A DNA stretch of 12,259 nt from Alphaproteobacteria bacterium (GCA_947373775.1 CANBZE010000031.1:1-12259), one strand, 5' to 3'. Shown: positions 1-8,397, numbered from the stretch's first letter. Program-made: numbers and translations. The notes: generated by a model from the letters alone, not told the origin.

Positions 1-204
1 ATGTTCTTCACCTATGTCACGCGGGTCTGCATGGACCAGAAGCGCGAAGTGGTGGGCGGCATGAGCCAGGTCAGTTCGGGCTACAGCTACCAGATGACCG
101 AAGCACAGCGGAACCAGGCGGCGGCGGCTGCCGCGGCCAAGGCCCGCGAACTGCATCTGACGAACATGAGCATGAACGGCGGCGTCGGCCGCGGCGGCTA
201 CTAA
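1..204 (+). CDS. C-terminal part of an unidentified protein
   Basis: An open frame runs from the window edge to a TAA at 202-204. The first codon in the window is ATG, but this may be an internal methionine of a longer gene, so I treat it as partial. The visible 67 residues are not recognisable as any family. They contain a run of seven alanines inside an Ala/Gln/Lys stretch (about residues 39-49) and end in a Gly-rich tail (GGVGRGGY). No membrane segment is seen. It is not malate dehydrogenase, which precedes sucC in many alphaproteobacteria. A strong intrinsic terminator 48 bases downstream supports this being the real 3' end of a transcription unit separate from sucC. Confidence 0.5.
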   Translation: MFFTYVTRVCMDQKREVVGGMSQVSSGYSYQMTEAQRNQAAAAAAAKARELHLTNMSMNGGVGRGGY

Positions 205-251
205 GCCGGTCGTTCAACGGAATCCTCGCCCTCAGGCGATGGATGGTCAGG

Positions 252-292
252 AAGGGCGTCCCGCATTCGCGTGCGGGGCGTCCTTTCGTTTT
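252..292 (+). terminator. Intrinsic terminator of the upstream unit
   Basis: Arms 252-265 and 272-285 pair over 14 base pairs, with two G-T wobbles, around the six-base loop TTCGCG. A T-rich tail (TCGTTTTC) follows. It lies between the first open frame and the predicted sucC promoter, so it should insulate sucC from upstream transcription. Confidence 0.75.
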
Positions 293-312
293 CTGGGGGC
301 GTTTTAGCCGCG

Positions 313-340
313 TTGCAGATGGCCCGCCCCCTGCTATTGT
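313..340 (+). promoter_or_regulatory. Candidate housekeeping promoter for sucCD
   Basis: TTGCAG (313-318) and TATTGT (335-340) are separated by 16 bases and resemble the -35 and -10 hexamers of a sigma-70-type promoter. The implied start site near 347 gives a leader of about 30 bases before the sucC ATG. It sits just after the upstream terminator, where a promoter is expected. Inferred by eye only. Confidence 0.4.
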
Positions 341-377
341 GCGCCCGCTCACCCACCCCTTTTCGCGGGCTAACTCC

Positions 378-1546
<1,169 letters not shown>

Positions 1547-1547
<1 letters not shown>

Positions 1548-2425
1548 TGTCCATTCTCGTCGACAAGAACACCAAGGTCATCTGCCAGGGCTTCACCGGC
1601 AACCAGGGCACTTTCCATTCCGAACAGGCCATTGCCTATGGAACGAAAATGGTCGGCGGCACCACACCCGGCAAGGGCGGCTCCACCCATCTGGGGCTCC
1701 CCGTTTTCGACACCGTGCGCGAGGCGCGCGAAAAGGTCGGCGCCGACGCGTCGGCCATCTACGTTCCCCCGCCCTTCGCGGCCGACGCCATCCTGGAAGC
1801 GATCGATGCGGAAATTCCACTGATCGTCTGCATCACCGAAGGCATCCCGGTGCTGGACATGGTCAAGGTCAAGCGCGCGCTGTCCGGGTCCAAGTCGCGG
1901 CTGATCGGGCCCAATTGCCCCGGCGTGATCACGCCGGGCGAATGCAAGATCGGCATCATGCCCGGCCACATTCACAAGCGCGGCAGCGTGGGCATCGTCT
2001 CGCGCTCGGGCACCCTGACCTATGAAGCGGTGTGGCAGACCACGGCCGTGGGCCTGGGCCAGACCACCTGCATCGGCATCGGCGGCGACCCGGTCAAGGG
2101 CACCGAGCATCTTGAGGTGCTGGAGATGCTGCTGGCCGATCCGGAAACTAAGTCCATCATCATGATCGGCGAAATCGGCGGCACTGCCGAGGAAGACGCC
2201 GCCGACTTCGTGAAGCGCTCCAAGGTGAAGAAGCCCATGGTCGGCTTCATCGCCGGCGTCACGGCGCCTCCGGGCCGCCGCATGGGCCATGCCGGCGCCA
2301 TCATTTCGGGCGGCAAGGGCGGCGCCGACAGCAAGATCGAGGCGATGAAGGCGGCCGGTATCCGCGTCTCGCCCAATCCGGCGGCGCTGGGCACCACGCT
2401 CATGGACCTGCTGAACGGCAAGTAA
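1547..2425 (+). CDS. sucD: Succinyl-CoA synthetase alpha subunit
   Basis: Alpha subunit of succinyl-CoA synthetase. It binds CoA and carries the histidine that is phosphorylated during the reaction. The 292-residue protein has the CoA-binding Rossmann start [14 protein letters not shown] (residues 15-28), the loop IGPNCPGVI (120-128, Cys124), SRSGTLTYE (152-160), and the active-site segment RRMGHAGAI (244-252), with His248 as the expected phosphohistidine. Length and motifs are complete. The start overlaps the sucC stop by one base, so the two subunits are made from one message. A terminator follows 25 bases after the stop, so sucCD probably forms its own unit, with sucAB read partly or wholly from a separate promoter. 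Confidence 0.97.
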
Positions 2426-2449
2426 CACGTATCGTCATCCGGACGTCGC

Positions 2450-2484
2450 ACGGCTGCCCAATCATCGGGCAGCCGTTTGCGTTT
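2450..2484 (+). terminator. Intrinsic terminator after sucD
   Basis: A perfect 10-base-pair stem (2450-2459 with 2467-2476) encloses the seven-base loop AATCATC and is followed by TTTGCGTTT. The T-tract is interrupted, so termination may be partial, leaving some read-through into sucAB. Confidence 0.65.
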
Positions 2485-2668
2485 GAAGCGGCATGCACAA
2501 TTGGCTTGTCCGCTGCCCTGAAATTGCCGTGCAAATGGGGGTAATTGAGCCCATCTTAACGATATTCTGCGTTGAATCGCCGTGTAGAAGGCGTTACCAC
2601 GCACCGCCATAGGCGACGCGCCACCAGGAAGGGGAAAGGCCCAACAAGCCGCCCCATAAGCGTTTGAA
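2485..2668 (+). other. Leader and spacer upstream of sucA
   Basis: This AT-richer stretch lies between the post-sucD terminator and sucA and presumably holds the sucA promoter, though I cannot place convincing -35/-10 hexamers. It holds a TTGA-N7-TTAAC sequence (2545-2560) resembling a CtrA box, and a purine-rich AGGAAGGGGAAAGG (2626-2639) that ends 29 bases before the sucA ATG, too far for a normal Shine-Dalgarno. No open frame or recognised riboswitch is seen. Confidence 0.4.
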
Positions 2669-5629
2669 ATGACAGAGCAATCTCCCTCCGACCGGTTGAA
2701 CCGCGCTTCGAACGAAATCTTCGAAGCGACATCCTTCCTCAACGGCACCAACGCCGCCTTTGTCGAGCAGATGTACGCCGCCTGGCTGGCCAATCCCGCC
2801 AGCGTGGACGAAAGCTGGCAGGACTATTTTGCGCAGGTCGGCGAACAAGGCCTGTCCCCCACCCAGCTGGGCCGCGGTCCTGCCTGGAAGCGCGATGCCA
2901 AGCCCGATTTTGCCGCCGGCGATTTGATCGCCGCCCTCACCGGCCAGGAGCCGCCGGCCGCGCCCACCAAGAAAGGCGACAAGGCCAAGCCCGCTGCTGC
3001 CGCACCGGCTGGCGACACCACCGAAGCCGCCAAGCATTCCATTCATGCCGTCCAGATGATCCGCGCCTATCGCATGATCGGTCACCTGGAAGCCGATCTC
3101 GATCCGCTGGGCATCACACCCAAGACACCGCAGGCCACCCTGGATCCCGCGCAGTACAAATTCGAAGGCGCCGCCCTGGACGTGCCGGTCTATGTCGACG
3201 GCATCCTGGGCCTGCAGACCGCCACCCCCCGCCAGCTGCTGGACAAGCTGCGCGGCATCTATTGCGGCCGCATCGGCTATGAGTTCATGCACATCAACGA
3301 TGCCGAGCAGAAGGTCTGGCTGCAGCGCCGCATCGAGGGCGATGCCGTCAACTTCACGCCGGAAGGCAAGAAAGCCATTCTCAACAAGCTGATCGAGGCC
3401 GAGGGCTTCGAGAAGTTCGCCTCCAACCGTTTTGTCGGCACCAAGCGGTTCGGCCTGGACGGGGCGGAAGCCACCATCCCGGCACTGGAGCAGATCATCA
3501 AGCGCGGCGGCCAGCTCGGTGTGTCCGAAATCGTGCTGGGCATGGCCCATCGCGGCCGCCTGAACGTGCTGGTCAATGTGATGGGCAAACCCTATCGCCA
3601 GCTGTTCCATGAATTCCAGGGCGGCAGCGCCAACCCGTCCGACGTGGAAGGCTCCGGCGACGTCAAATATCACCTGGGCGCATCATCGGACCGCGAGTTC
3701 GACGGGCAGAAGGTCCACCTGTCGCTGACCCCCAATCCCTCGCACCTGGAGATCGTCAATCCGGTGGTACTGGGCAAGGCGCGCGCCAAGCAGTGGCAGT
3801 TGCGCGATATCGATGCGCGCACCAGCGTGCTGCCCGTGCTGATCCATGGCGATGCGGCGTTCGCCGGCCAGGGCGTGGTGGCCGAATGTTTCGCCATGTC
3901 GGGCATCAAGGGCTTCCGCACCGGCGGCACCATGCATTTCGTCATCAACAACCAGATCGGCTTCACCACCGCGCCGATGTTCTCGCGCTCCTCGCCCTAT
4001 TGCACCGACATCGCCCTGATGGTGCAGGCGCCCATCTTCCACGTGAATGGCGATGATCCCGAAGCGGTGGTGCACGCCACCCGCATCGCCATCGAGTTCC
4101 GCCAGAAGTTCAAGAAGGACGTGGTGCTCGACATGATCTGCTATCGCAGGTTCGGGCATAACGAGAGCGACGAGCCCAGCTTCACCCAGCCGCAGATGTA
4201 CCGGGTGATCAAGGATCACGCCTCGACCCTGCAGCTTTACACCAGCAAGCTGGTCAACGAAGGCGCACTGAGCCAGGCTGAAGCCGATGGCATGCAGGCC
4301 GACTTCAACCAGCGGCTGGACGATGAATACAACGCCGCCAAAAGCCATCTGCCCAACCGGGCCGACTGGCTGGATGGCCGCTGGCAGGGCCTGGAAAAGG
4401 CCCCCAAGAACAGCGACCGCCGTGGTGAGACCAGTGTCAGCGAAGATGAACTGCGCAAGGTCGGCAAGGCACTGAGCACGCCGCCTGCCAACTTTACCCT
4501 GCACAAGACCATCACCCGCCTCTTGGAAACCAAGGCGAAGATGTTCGAAACCGGTGAAGGGTTCGACTGGGCCACGGCCGAGGCGCTGGCGCTGGGCACC
4601 CTGCTGGATGACGGCTTCTATGTCCGTTTTTCGGGCCAGGATTCGCAGCGCGGCACTTTCAGCCAGCGCCATGCCGCGCTGGTCGACCAGCAGACCGAAG
4701 AGCGTTATTTCCCGCTGCAGCACATCTCCAAGGACCAGGGCTGCTTCGAGATCATCGACAGCCTGTTGTCCGAAGAAGCGGTGCTGGGTTTCGAATATGG
4801 CTACTCCACGGCCGAGCCCAAGGCTCTGGTGTTGTGGGAAGCCCAGTTCGGCGACTTCGCCAACGGCGCGCAAGTCGTGATGGACCAGTTCATCGCATCC
4901 GGTGAAATGAAGTGGCTGCGCATGTCGGGTCTGACATTGCTGCTGCCGCACGGCTATGAAGGCCAGGGCCCGGAACATTCCAGCGCCCGTCTTGAGCGTT
5001 ACCTGCAGCTTTGCGCCCAGGACAATATGCAGGTCTGCGTGCCGACCACGCCGGCCAATTATTTCCACATCCTGCGCCGCCAGATGCATCGCAGCTTCCG
5101 CAAGCCGCTGATCGTGCTGACGCCCAAGTCGCTGCTACGCCACAAGAAGTGCACCAGCTTCCTGACTGACATGACCCCGGGCACCTCGTTCCACCGCGTG
5201 CTGCGCGACCAGGCCGAAGTCGTGCCGGGCGCCACCAGCGTCCAGCTGATGCCCGACAACGAGATCAAGCGCGTGGTGCTGTGCAGCGGCAAGGTCTATT
5301 TCGACCTGATGGAAGAGCGCGAAAAGCGCGGCGAGAACCGCATCCAGATCCTGCGCATCGAGCAGCTCTATCCCTTCCCGGAAAATGTGCTGGCCCAGGA
5401 GCTGAACCGCTTCCCCAAGGCCGAGCTGGTCTGGTGCCAGGAAGAGCCGAAGAACCAGGGCGCCTGGACCTTCGTCAAGCAGCGCATCGAAGACACCGTG
5501 ACCAAGTTGGGCGGCAGCGCGACTGTCCGCTACACCGGCCGCCCCGAATACGCCTCCACCGCCGCCGGCCTGATGAAGCAACACCTGGCCGAACTGGCTG
5601 CCTTCCTCAACGACGCGCTTTCTCTCTAA
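2669..5629 (+). CDS. sucA: 2-oxoglutarate dehydrogenase E1 component
   Basis: Thiamine-diphosphate-dependent E1 of the 2-oxoglutarate dehydrogenase complex. It decarboxylates 2-oxoglutarate and passes the succinyl group to the lipoyl arm of SucB. At 986 residues it is full length. The N-terminal E2-binding segment carries TSFLNGTNAAFVEQMY (21-36), followed by a Pro/Ala/Lys-rich linker (about 93-118). Catalytic-core motifs include GMAHRGR (291-297, His294), NPSHLE (356-361), the diphosphate motif starting at GDA (394-396) and ending at NN (427-428), and GDDPEA (461-466). The C-terminal transketolase-like part has HGYEGQGPEHSSAR and a 2-oxoglutarate-type C-terminal domain. An in-frame TAA at 2657 rules out any earlier start. 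No good Shine-Dalgarno lies directly before the ATG. sucB follows after 21 bases. Confidence 0.97.
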   Translation: MTEQSPSDRLNRASNEIFEATSFLNGTNAAFVEQMYAAWLANPASVDESWQDYFAQVGEQGLSPTQLGRGPAWKRDAKPDFAAGDLIAALTGQEPPAAPTKKGDKAKPAAAAPAGDTTEAAKHSIHAVQMIRAYRMIGHLEADLDPLGITPKTPQATLDPAQYKFEGAALDVPVYVDGILGLQTATPRQLLDKLRGIYCGRIGYEFMHINDAEQKVWLQRRIEGDAVNFTPEGKKAILNKLIEAEGFEKFASNRFVGTKRFGLDGAEATIPALEQIIKRGGQLGVSEIVLGMAHRGRLNVLVNVMGKPYRQLFHEFQGGSANPSDVEGSGDVKYHLGASSDREFDGQKVHLSLTPNPSHLEIVNPVVLGKARAKQWQLRDIDARTSVLPVLIHGDAAFAGQGVVAECFAMSGIKGFRTGGTMHFVINNQIGFTTAPMFSRSSPYCTDIALMVQAPIFHVNGDDPEAVVHATRIAIEFRQKFKKDVVLDMICYRRFGHNESDEPSFTQPQMYRVIKDHASTLQLYTSKLVNEGALSQAEADGMQADFNQRLDDEYNAAKSHLPNRADWLDGRWQGLEKAPKNSDRRGETSVSEDELRKVGKALSTPPANFTLHKTITRLLETKAKMFETGEGFDWATAEALALGTLLDDGFYVRFSGQDSQRGTFSQRHAALVDQQTEERYFPLQHISKDQGCFEIIDSLLSEEAVLGFEYGYSTAEPKALVLWEAQFGDFANGAQVVMDQFIASGEMKWLRMSGLTLLLPHGYEGQGPEHSSARLERYLQLCAQDNMQVCVPTTPANYFHILRRQMHRSFRKPLIVLTPKSLLRHKKCTSFLTDMTPGTSFHRVLRDQAEVVPGATSVQLMPDNEIKRVVLCSGKVYFDLMEEREKRGENRIQILRIEQLYPFPENVLAQELNRFPKAELVWCQEEPKNQGAWTFVKQRIEDTVTKLGGSATVRYTGRPEYASTAAGLMKQHLAELAAFLNDALSL

Positions 5630-5650
5630 CAAGACCTTCAAGGTTCAAAC

Positions 5651-6856
5651 ATGACCGTCGAAATCAAAGTCCCAGCCATGGGCGAGTCCGTCACCGAAGC
5701 CACCATCTCCAAATGGTTCAAGAAGGAAGGCGAATCGGTGAAGCGGGACGAGCCGCTGCTGGAACTGGAAACCGACAAGGTGACGGTGGAAGTGCCCTCG
5801 CCCGCCGACGGATCCATTGAATCCATCACGGCCCAGGCCGGCAGCACCGTCGCGGTCGGCGCGCTGCTGGGCGCCATCGCCGAAGGCAAGGCGGGCTCTG
5901 CGCCCGCGCCCAAGGCTGCGGCGCCGAAAGCCGAAGCGCCCAAGCCCGCAGCGCCGGCCCCGGCTGCGCCGAAGACCGACGCGCCCGCCATGCCGTCGGC
6001 CAAGCGTATCTCCGAGGAATCCGGCATCGCCGTGTCCTCCGTCGCCGGCACCGGCAAGGATGGCCGCGTGACCAAGGGCGACATGCTGGGCGCGCTGGCG
6101 TCGCGTGCCTCTGCTCCGGCTCCTGCCGCGGCCCCGTCCGGCCCGCGCCATAACGAGGCGCGCGAAGAACGCGTGCCGATGACCCGGCTGCGCAAGACCA
6201 TCGCGCTACGCCTGAAGGAATCCCAGAACACGGCCGCCCAGCTCACCACCTTCAACGAGGTGGACATGACGGCGGTGATGGGCCTGCGCGCCACCTACAA
6301 GGACAGCTTCGAGAAGAAGCACGGCGTGAAGATGGGCTTCATGGGCTTCTTCACCAAGGCCGTCGTGGCGGCGCTGAAGGACCTGCCCAACGTCAATGCC
6401 GAAATCGAAGGCGACAACATCGTCTACAAGAATTACTACGACATCGGCATCGCGGTTTCGACCGAGCGCGGCCTGGTGGTGCCGGTGGTAAAGGGCGCCG
6501 ACCAGCTGTCGCTGGCCGGCATCGAGAAGGCCATCAGTGATTTCGGTCTGCGCGCCCGCGACAACAAGCTGAAGCTGGAAGAGCTGCAGGGCGGCACCTT
6601 CTCCATCACCAATGGCGGCGTGTTCGGCTCGCTGATGTCCACCCCGATCCTGAATTCGCCCCAGTCGGGCATCCTGGGCATGCACAAGATCCAGCCCCGC
6701 CCCATGGCGATCGGTGACAAGGTCGAGATCCGCCCCATGATGTATCTGGCGCTGTCCTATGATCACCGCATCGTGGACGGCCGCGAGGCCGTGACCTTCC
6801 TGGTCAAGGTCAAGGACGCCCTGGAAGACCCCCAGCGCCTGCTGCTGGAAGTCTGA
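5651..6856 (+). CDS. sucB: Dihydrolipoyllysine-residue succinyltransferase (E2)
   Basis: E2 core of the 2-oxoglutarate dehydrogenase complex, which transfers the succinyl group from lipoate to CoA. The 401 residues show the full domain order. A lipoyl domain (1-77) has the modified lysine expected at Lys43 in ETDKVTVEV. An Ala/Pro/Lys linker follows (about 81-113). The peripheral subunit-binding domain (about 114-150) includes [11 protein letters not shown] and [11 protein letters not shown] short second linker leads to the catalytic acyltransferase domain (about 173-401), which ends with [12 protein letters not shown], His372 and Asp376 being the expected catalytic pair. The Ala/Pro linkers are normal for E2 proteins. 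The gene is co-oriented with sucA and close enough to share its message. A strong terminator follows and lpd is not next. Confidence 0.97.
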   Translation: MTVEIKVPAMGESVTEATISKWFKKEGESVKRDEPLLELETDKVTVEVPSPADGSIESITAQAGSTVAVGALLGAIAEGKAGSAPAPKAAAPKAEAPKPAAPAPAAPKTDAPAMPSAKRISEESGIAVSSVAGTGKDGRVTKGDMLGALASRASAPAPAAAPSGPRHNEAREERVPMTRLRKTIALRLKESQNTAAQLTTFNEVDMTAVMGLRATYKDSFEKKHGVKMGFMGFFTKAVVAALKDLPNVNAEIEGDNIVYKNYYDIGIAVSTERGLVVPVVKGADQLSLAGIEKAISDFGLRARDNKLKLEELQGGTFSITNGGVFGSLMSTPILNSPQSGILGMHKIQPRPMAIGDKVEIRPMMYLALSYDHRIVDGREAVTFLVKVKDALEDPQRLLLEV

Positions 6857-6873
6857 TCCCGGCGAAATATTTG

Positions 6874-6905
6874 AAAAAGGCGGCTCTTGGGCCGCCTTTT
6901 TTATT
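6874..6905 (+). terminator. Intrinsic terminator after sucB
   Basis: The arms AAAAAGGCGGC (6874-6884) and GCCGCCTTTTT (6891-6901) pair perfectly over 11 positions around the loop TCTTGG, and the T-tract runs on to 6905. It starts 17 bases after the sucB stop and closes the TCA-cycle gene cluster. Confidence 0.88.
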
Positions 6906-6970
6906 GTCTGCGCGCTGTCGGAACGGCGAAGCTAGGATCGTCCTGTGACGGAACTCAGCGGAGAAGCGCC

Positions 6971-7324
6971 ATGGCCTATGTCGACGGTTTTGTGATCCCG
7001 GTGCCGGCAGACAAGCTGGACGAATACAAGAAGTTGGCCACGCTGTGCGCCCAGGTCTGGAAGGAACATGGCGCGCTGACCTCGGTGGAATGTATCGGCG
7101 AGGATGTGCCCTACGGCACCCTGACCTCCTTCCCCCGCGCCGTGCAGGCCAAGGACGGCGAGATCGTGGTGTTTTCCTGGATCGTCTATGAATCCCGCGC
7201 CGGCCGCGATGCGGTGATGGAAAAGGTCATGGCCGATCCCCGCATGAAAGCGGTGATGGAAGGCTCGCCCTTCGACGGCAAGCGCATGATCTTCGGGGGA
7301 TTTGAGCCCTTCCTGGGACTCTAG
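6971..7324 (+). CDS. DUF1428 family protein (YbaA-like)
   Basis: A 117-residue protein of the DUF1428 family, which includes E. coli YbaA. The family adopts a ferredoxin-like dimeric alpha/beta barrel and has no firmly established function. Family signatures are the N-terminal YVDGFVIPVP (3-12), SFPRAV (53-58), VFSWIVYESRAGRD (67-80), VMADPRMK (86-93) and the C-terminal FDGKRMIFGGFE (101-112). The ATG at 6971 is chosen because it begins at the conserved N-terminus and is preceded by GGAGAAG (6960-6966) four bases before it; the longer open frame would run into the sucB terminator. No membrane segment or signal peptide is seen. It stands alone after the terminator and converges on fliX, sharing the CTAG at 7321-7324. 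Confidence 0.93.
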   Translation: MAYVDGFVIPVPADKLDEYKKLATLCAQVWKEHGALTSVECIGEDVPYGTLTSFPRAVQAKDGEIVVFSWIVYESRAGRDAVMEKVMADPRMKAVMEGSPFDGKRMIFGGFEPFLGL

Positions 7325-7746
7325 GCGACGCGCTTGTCGAGCTGCTCTAGCTTGGCAAGTTCCACGTGCGCGCGCAGTTCGATCTGGTCCAGCACATCCT
7401 GCAGCGCGGGATCGGCAAAGGCTTCGTGGCGGCGGGTGACCGCGGCGGCCAGCTTGTTCAGGGTGGCGCGCGGAATTTCGCCGGCCAAGAGCCCGTCACG
7501 CACCGAATCCAGCAGATCCAGCAGCTGTTCGCCGTGGGTGACGGCCTTGCGTTTGCCTTGCGTGGAATCGTCCATGCCCTGGAGCACCAGGATGGAATCC
7601 AGCGCCGCGATGGGGCCGGGACCGGCCACGATCTGGCCGTGGCTTTCCGGGGCTTCCGACACAGTGAAGCCCGAACTCAGCGCCCCTGCGGGCGCCTTGC
7701 GCTTGATGGCCGACGTTTCGATACGGCCGGGGCCTTTGATTTCCAT
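7321..7746 (-). CDS. fliX: Flagellar assembly regulator FliX
   Basis: A 141-residue protein resembling FliX. In Caulobacter, FliX couples early flagellar assembly to the sigma-54 activator FlbD and so gates later flagellar genes. The N-terminal 40 residues are Gly/Pro/Ser-rich and probably disordered (MEIKGPGRIE). The rest is the conserved helical part: AALDSILVLQGMDD (47-60), a basic segment around GKRKAV, HGEQLLDLLDSVRDGLLAGEI (71-91) and the C-terminal signature DQIELRAHVELAKLEQ (120-135). I chose the ATG at 7746 because MEIKGPG fits the usual FliX N-terminus; an ATG at 7776 would add ten residues. No other flagellar gene lies in the window. A CtrA-box-like sequence lies 42 bases upstream, which fits known CtrA control of fliX in Caulobacter. 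Its stop overlaps that of the DUF1428 gene. Confidence 0.88.
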   Translation of the reverse strand: MEIKGPGRIETSAIKRKAPAGALSSGFTVSEAPESHGQIVAGPGPIAALDSILVLQGMDDSTQGKRKAVTHGEQLLDLLDSVRDGLLAGEIPRATLNKLAAAVTRRHEAFADPALQDVLDQIELRAHVELAKLEQLDKRVA

Positions 7747-7787
7747 GGGATTTGTCCCACTGCGACACACCAGCATCGCCGATCATG

Positions 7788-7803
7788 GTTAAGGAAGGGT
7801 TTA
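7788..7803 (-). promoter_or_regulatory. CtrA-box-like site facing fliX
   Basis: On the minus strand the sequence TAAA-N7-TTAAC matches the CtrA consensus TTAA-N7-TTAAC at 8 of 9 positions. It is oriented toward fliX and ends 41 bases before the ATG, where a CtrA site overlapping a -35 element would lie. The -10 region is weak (TGTGTC at best). CtrA control of fliX is established in Caulobacter; its use here is inferred. Confidence 0.42.
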
Positions 7804-7821
7804 GCCGTCCCGCCTTGCGCC

Positions 7822-7839
7822 GGTTTGGGCCCGCAAACC
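7822..7839. promoter_or_regulatory. Short inverted repeat in the divergent spacer
   Basis: GGTTTG (7822-7827) and CAAACC (7834-7839) form a perfect 6+6 dyad around GGCCCG. It sits 12 bases before the sigma-54-like element of the DUF4189 gene and 19 bases from the CtrA-like box, so it could be an operator. No T-tract follows, so it is not a terminator. Confidence 0.25.
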
Positions 7840-7851
7840 CCCGGATTGCGC

Positions 7852-7867
7852 TGGCACGCAGTTTGAA
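7852..7867 (+). promoter_or_regulatory. Sigma-54-like -24/-12 element for the DUF4189 gene
   Basis: TGGCACGCAGTTTGAA matches the sigma-54 consensus TGGCACG-N4-TTGC(A/T) at all seven -24 positions and has the correct spacing. The -12 element reads TTGA instead of TTGC, a mismatch at a usually invariant base. The implied start site (about 7878) leaves the AGGAG at 7889-7893 inside a short leader before the ATG at 7905. No better sigma-70 hexamer pair was seen here. Confidence 0.35.
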
Positions 7868-7904
7868 AGAAGCAACCCGTCATTCCACAGGAGAAGGGTT
7901 GCCC

Positions 7905-8321
7905 ATGTATGGCGATCGCAGAACATCGTTGACGATCATGCTGCTTGTAGCGCTGCTGGCGCTGGGCGGCGTGGCTTACTGGAAATTGCTCCGCAAGCCG
8001 GAGCTGGGTCCCTATGGCGCCATCGCCATGTCGGATTCCTCGCTGACCTATGGCGGGGCCTGGGGCTATCCCGACCCGATCGCCGCCTACAAGCGCTCGA
8101 TCAGCGAGTGCAACAAGGCCGCCAGAAATAACGACTGCGTGGTCAAGGTCACCCTGAAAGACAATTGCGGCGCGCTGGCGATCAGCGTGGAGCACAATGC
8201 TTCCTTCCTGGTGCAGGGCCGTGACCAGGTTACCGCCACCGCCACCGCCATGGAACAGTGCCAGGCGTCAGGCGCCGGCGACTGCTCCATTCATGAGAAT
8301 ATCTGTTCCAGCAATTCGTAA
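7905..8321 (+). CDS. Membrane-anchored DUF4189 domain protein
   Basis: A 138-residue protein with an N-terminal basic start (MYGDRR), a single hydrophobic segment (about 8-29) that is either a signal anchor or an uncleaved signal peptide, and a C-terminal DUF4189 domain (about 36-134). Domain signatures are GPYGAIA (35-41), the GGAWGYPDPIAAYKRSISEC stretch (50-69), DNCGALAIS (86-94) and ATATAMEQC (111-119). Six cysteines (69, 78, 88, 119, 127, 134) all lie after the hydrophobic segment, suggesting three disulfides in an exported domain. The start is set by AGGAG (7889-7893) and by the membrane segment; the longer open frame has no such support. The family has no firmly known function. A terminator follows. 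It is divergent from fliX and may have a sigma-54 promoter. Confidence 0.85.
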   Translation: MYGDRRTSLTIMLLVALLALGGVAYWKLLRKPELGPYGAIAMSDSSLTYGGAWGYPDPIAAYKRSISECNKAARNNDCVVKVTLKDNCGALAISVEHNASFLVQGRDQVTATATAMEQCQASGAGDCSIHENICSSNS

Positions 8322-8323
8322 AA

Positions 8324-8338
8324 CCTGTCTCCAACAGG
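8324..8338 (-). terminator. Weak terminator candidate after rlmH (minus strand)
   Basis: The inverted repeat CCTGT/ACAGG with a five-base loop, read on the minus strand, is followed by TTTT. It could end the proBA-nadD-rsfS-rlmH message together with the larger stem just before it. A five-base-pair stem is marginal. Confidence 0.3.
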
Positions 8339-8342
8339 CATC

Positions 8343-8382
8343 AACGGCTCGTGCAGTCCTAGCTGCGCGGGCCGTTTCTTTT
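8343..8382 (+). terminator. Intrinsic terminator after the DUF4189 gene
   Basis: Arms 8343-8356 and 8363-8376 pair over 14 base pairs, two of them G-T wobbles, around the loop TCCTAG, followed by TCTTTT. It starts 22 bases after the stop and lies in the convergent gap before rlmH. Confidence 0.82.
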
Positions 8383-8397
8383 ACGCCCGGTGACGCA

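Noticed and set aside
3683..5089. 468-codon minus-strand open frame opposite sucA
   Set aside because: Shadow of the sucA frame; no recognisable motif and no start or ribosome-binding support.
5633..5646. ACCTT-C-AAGGT palindrome between sucA and sucB
   Set aside because: The one-base loop cannot form a stable hairpin; the AAGG is better read as part of the sucB ribosome-binding region.
5930..5990. Ala/Pro/Lys-rich repeat in sucB
   Set aside because: This is the normal flexible linker between the lipoyl and subunit-binding domains of E2 proteins.
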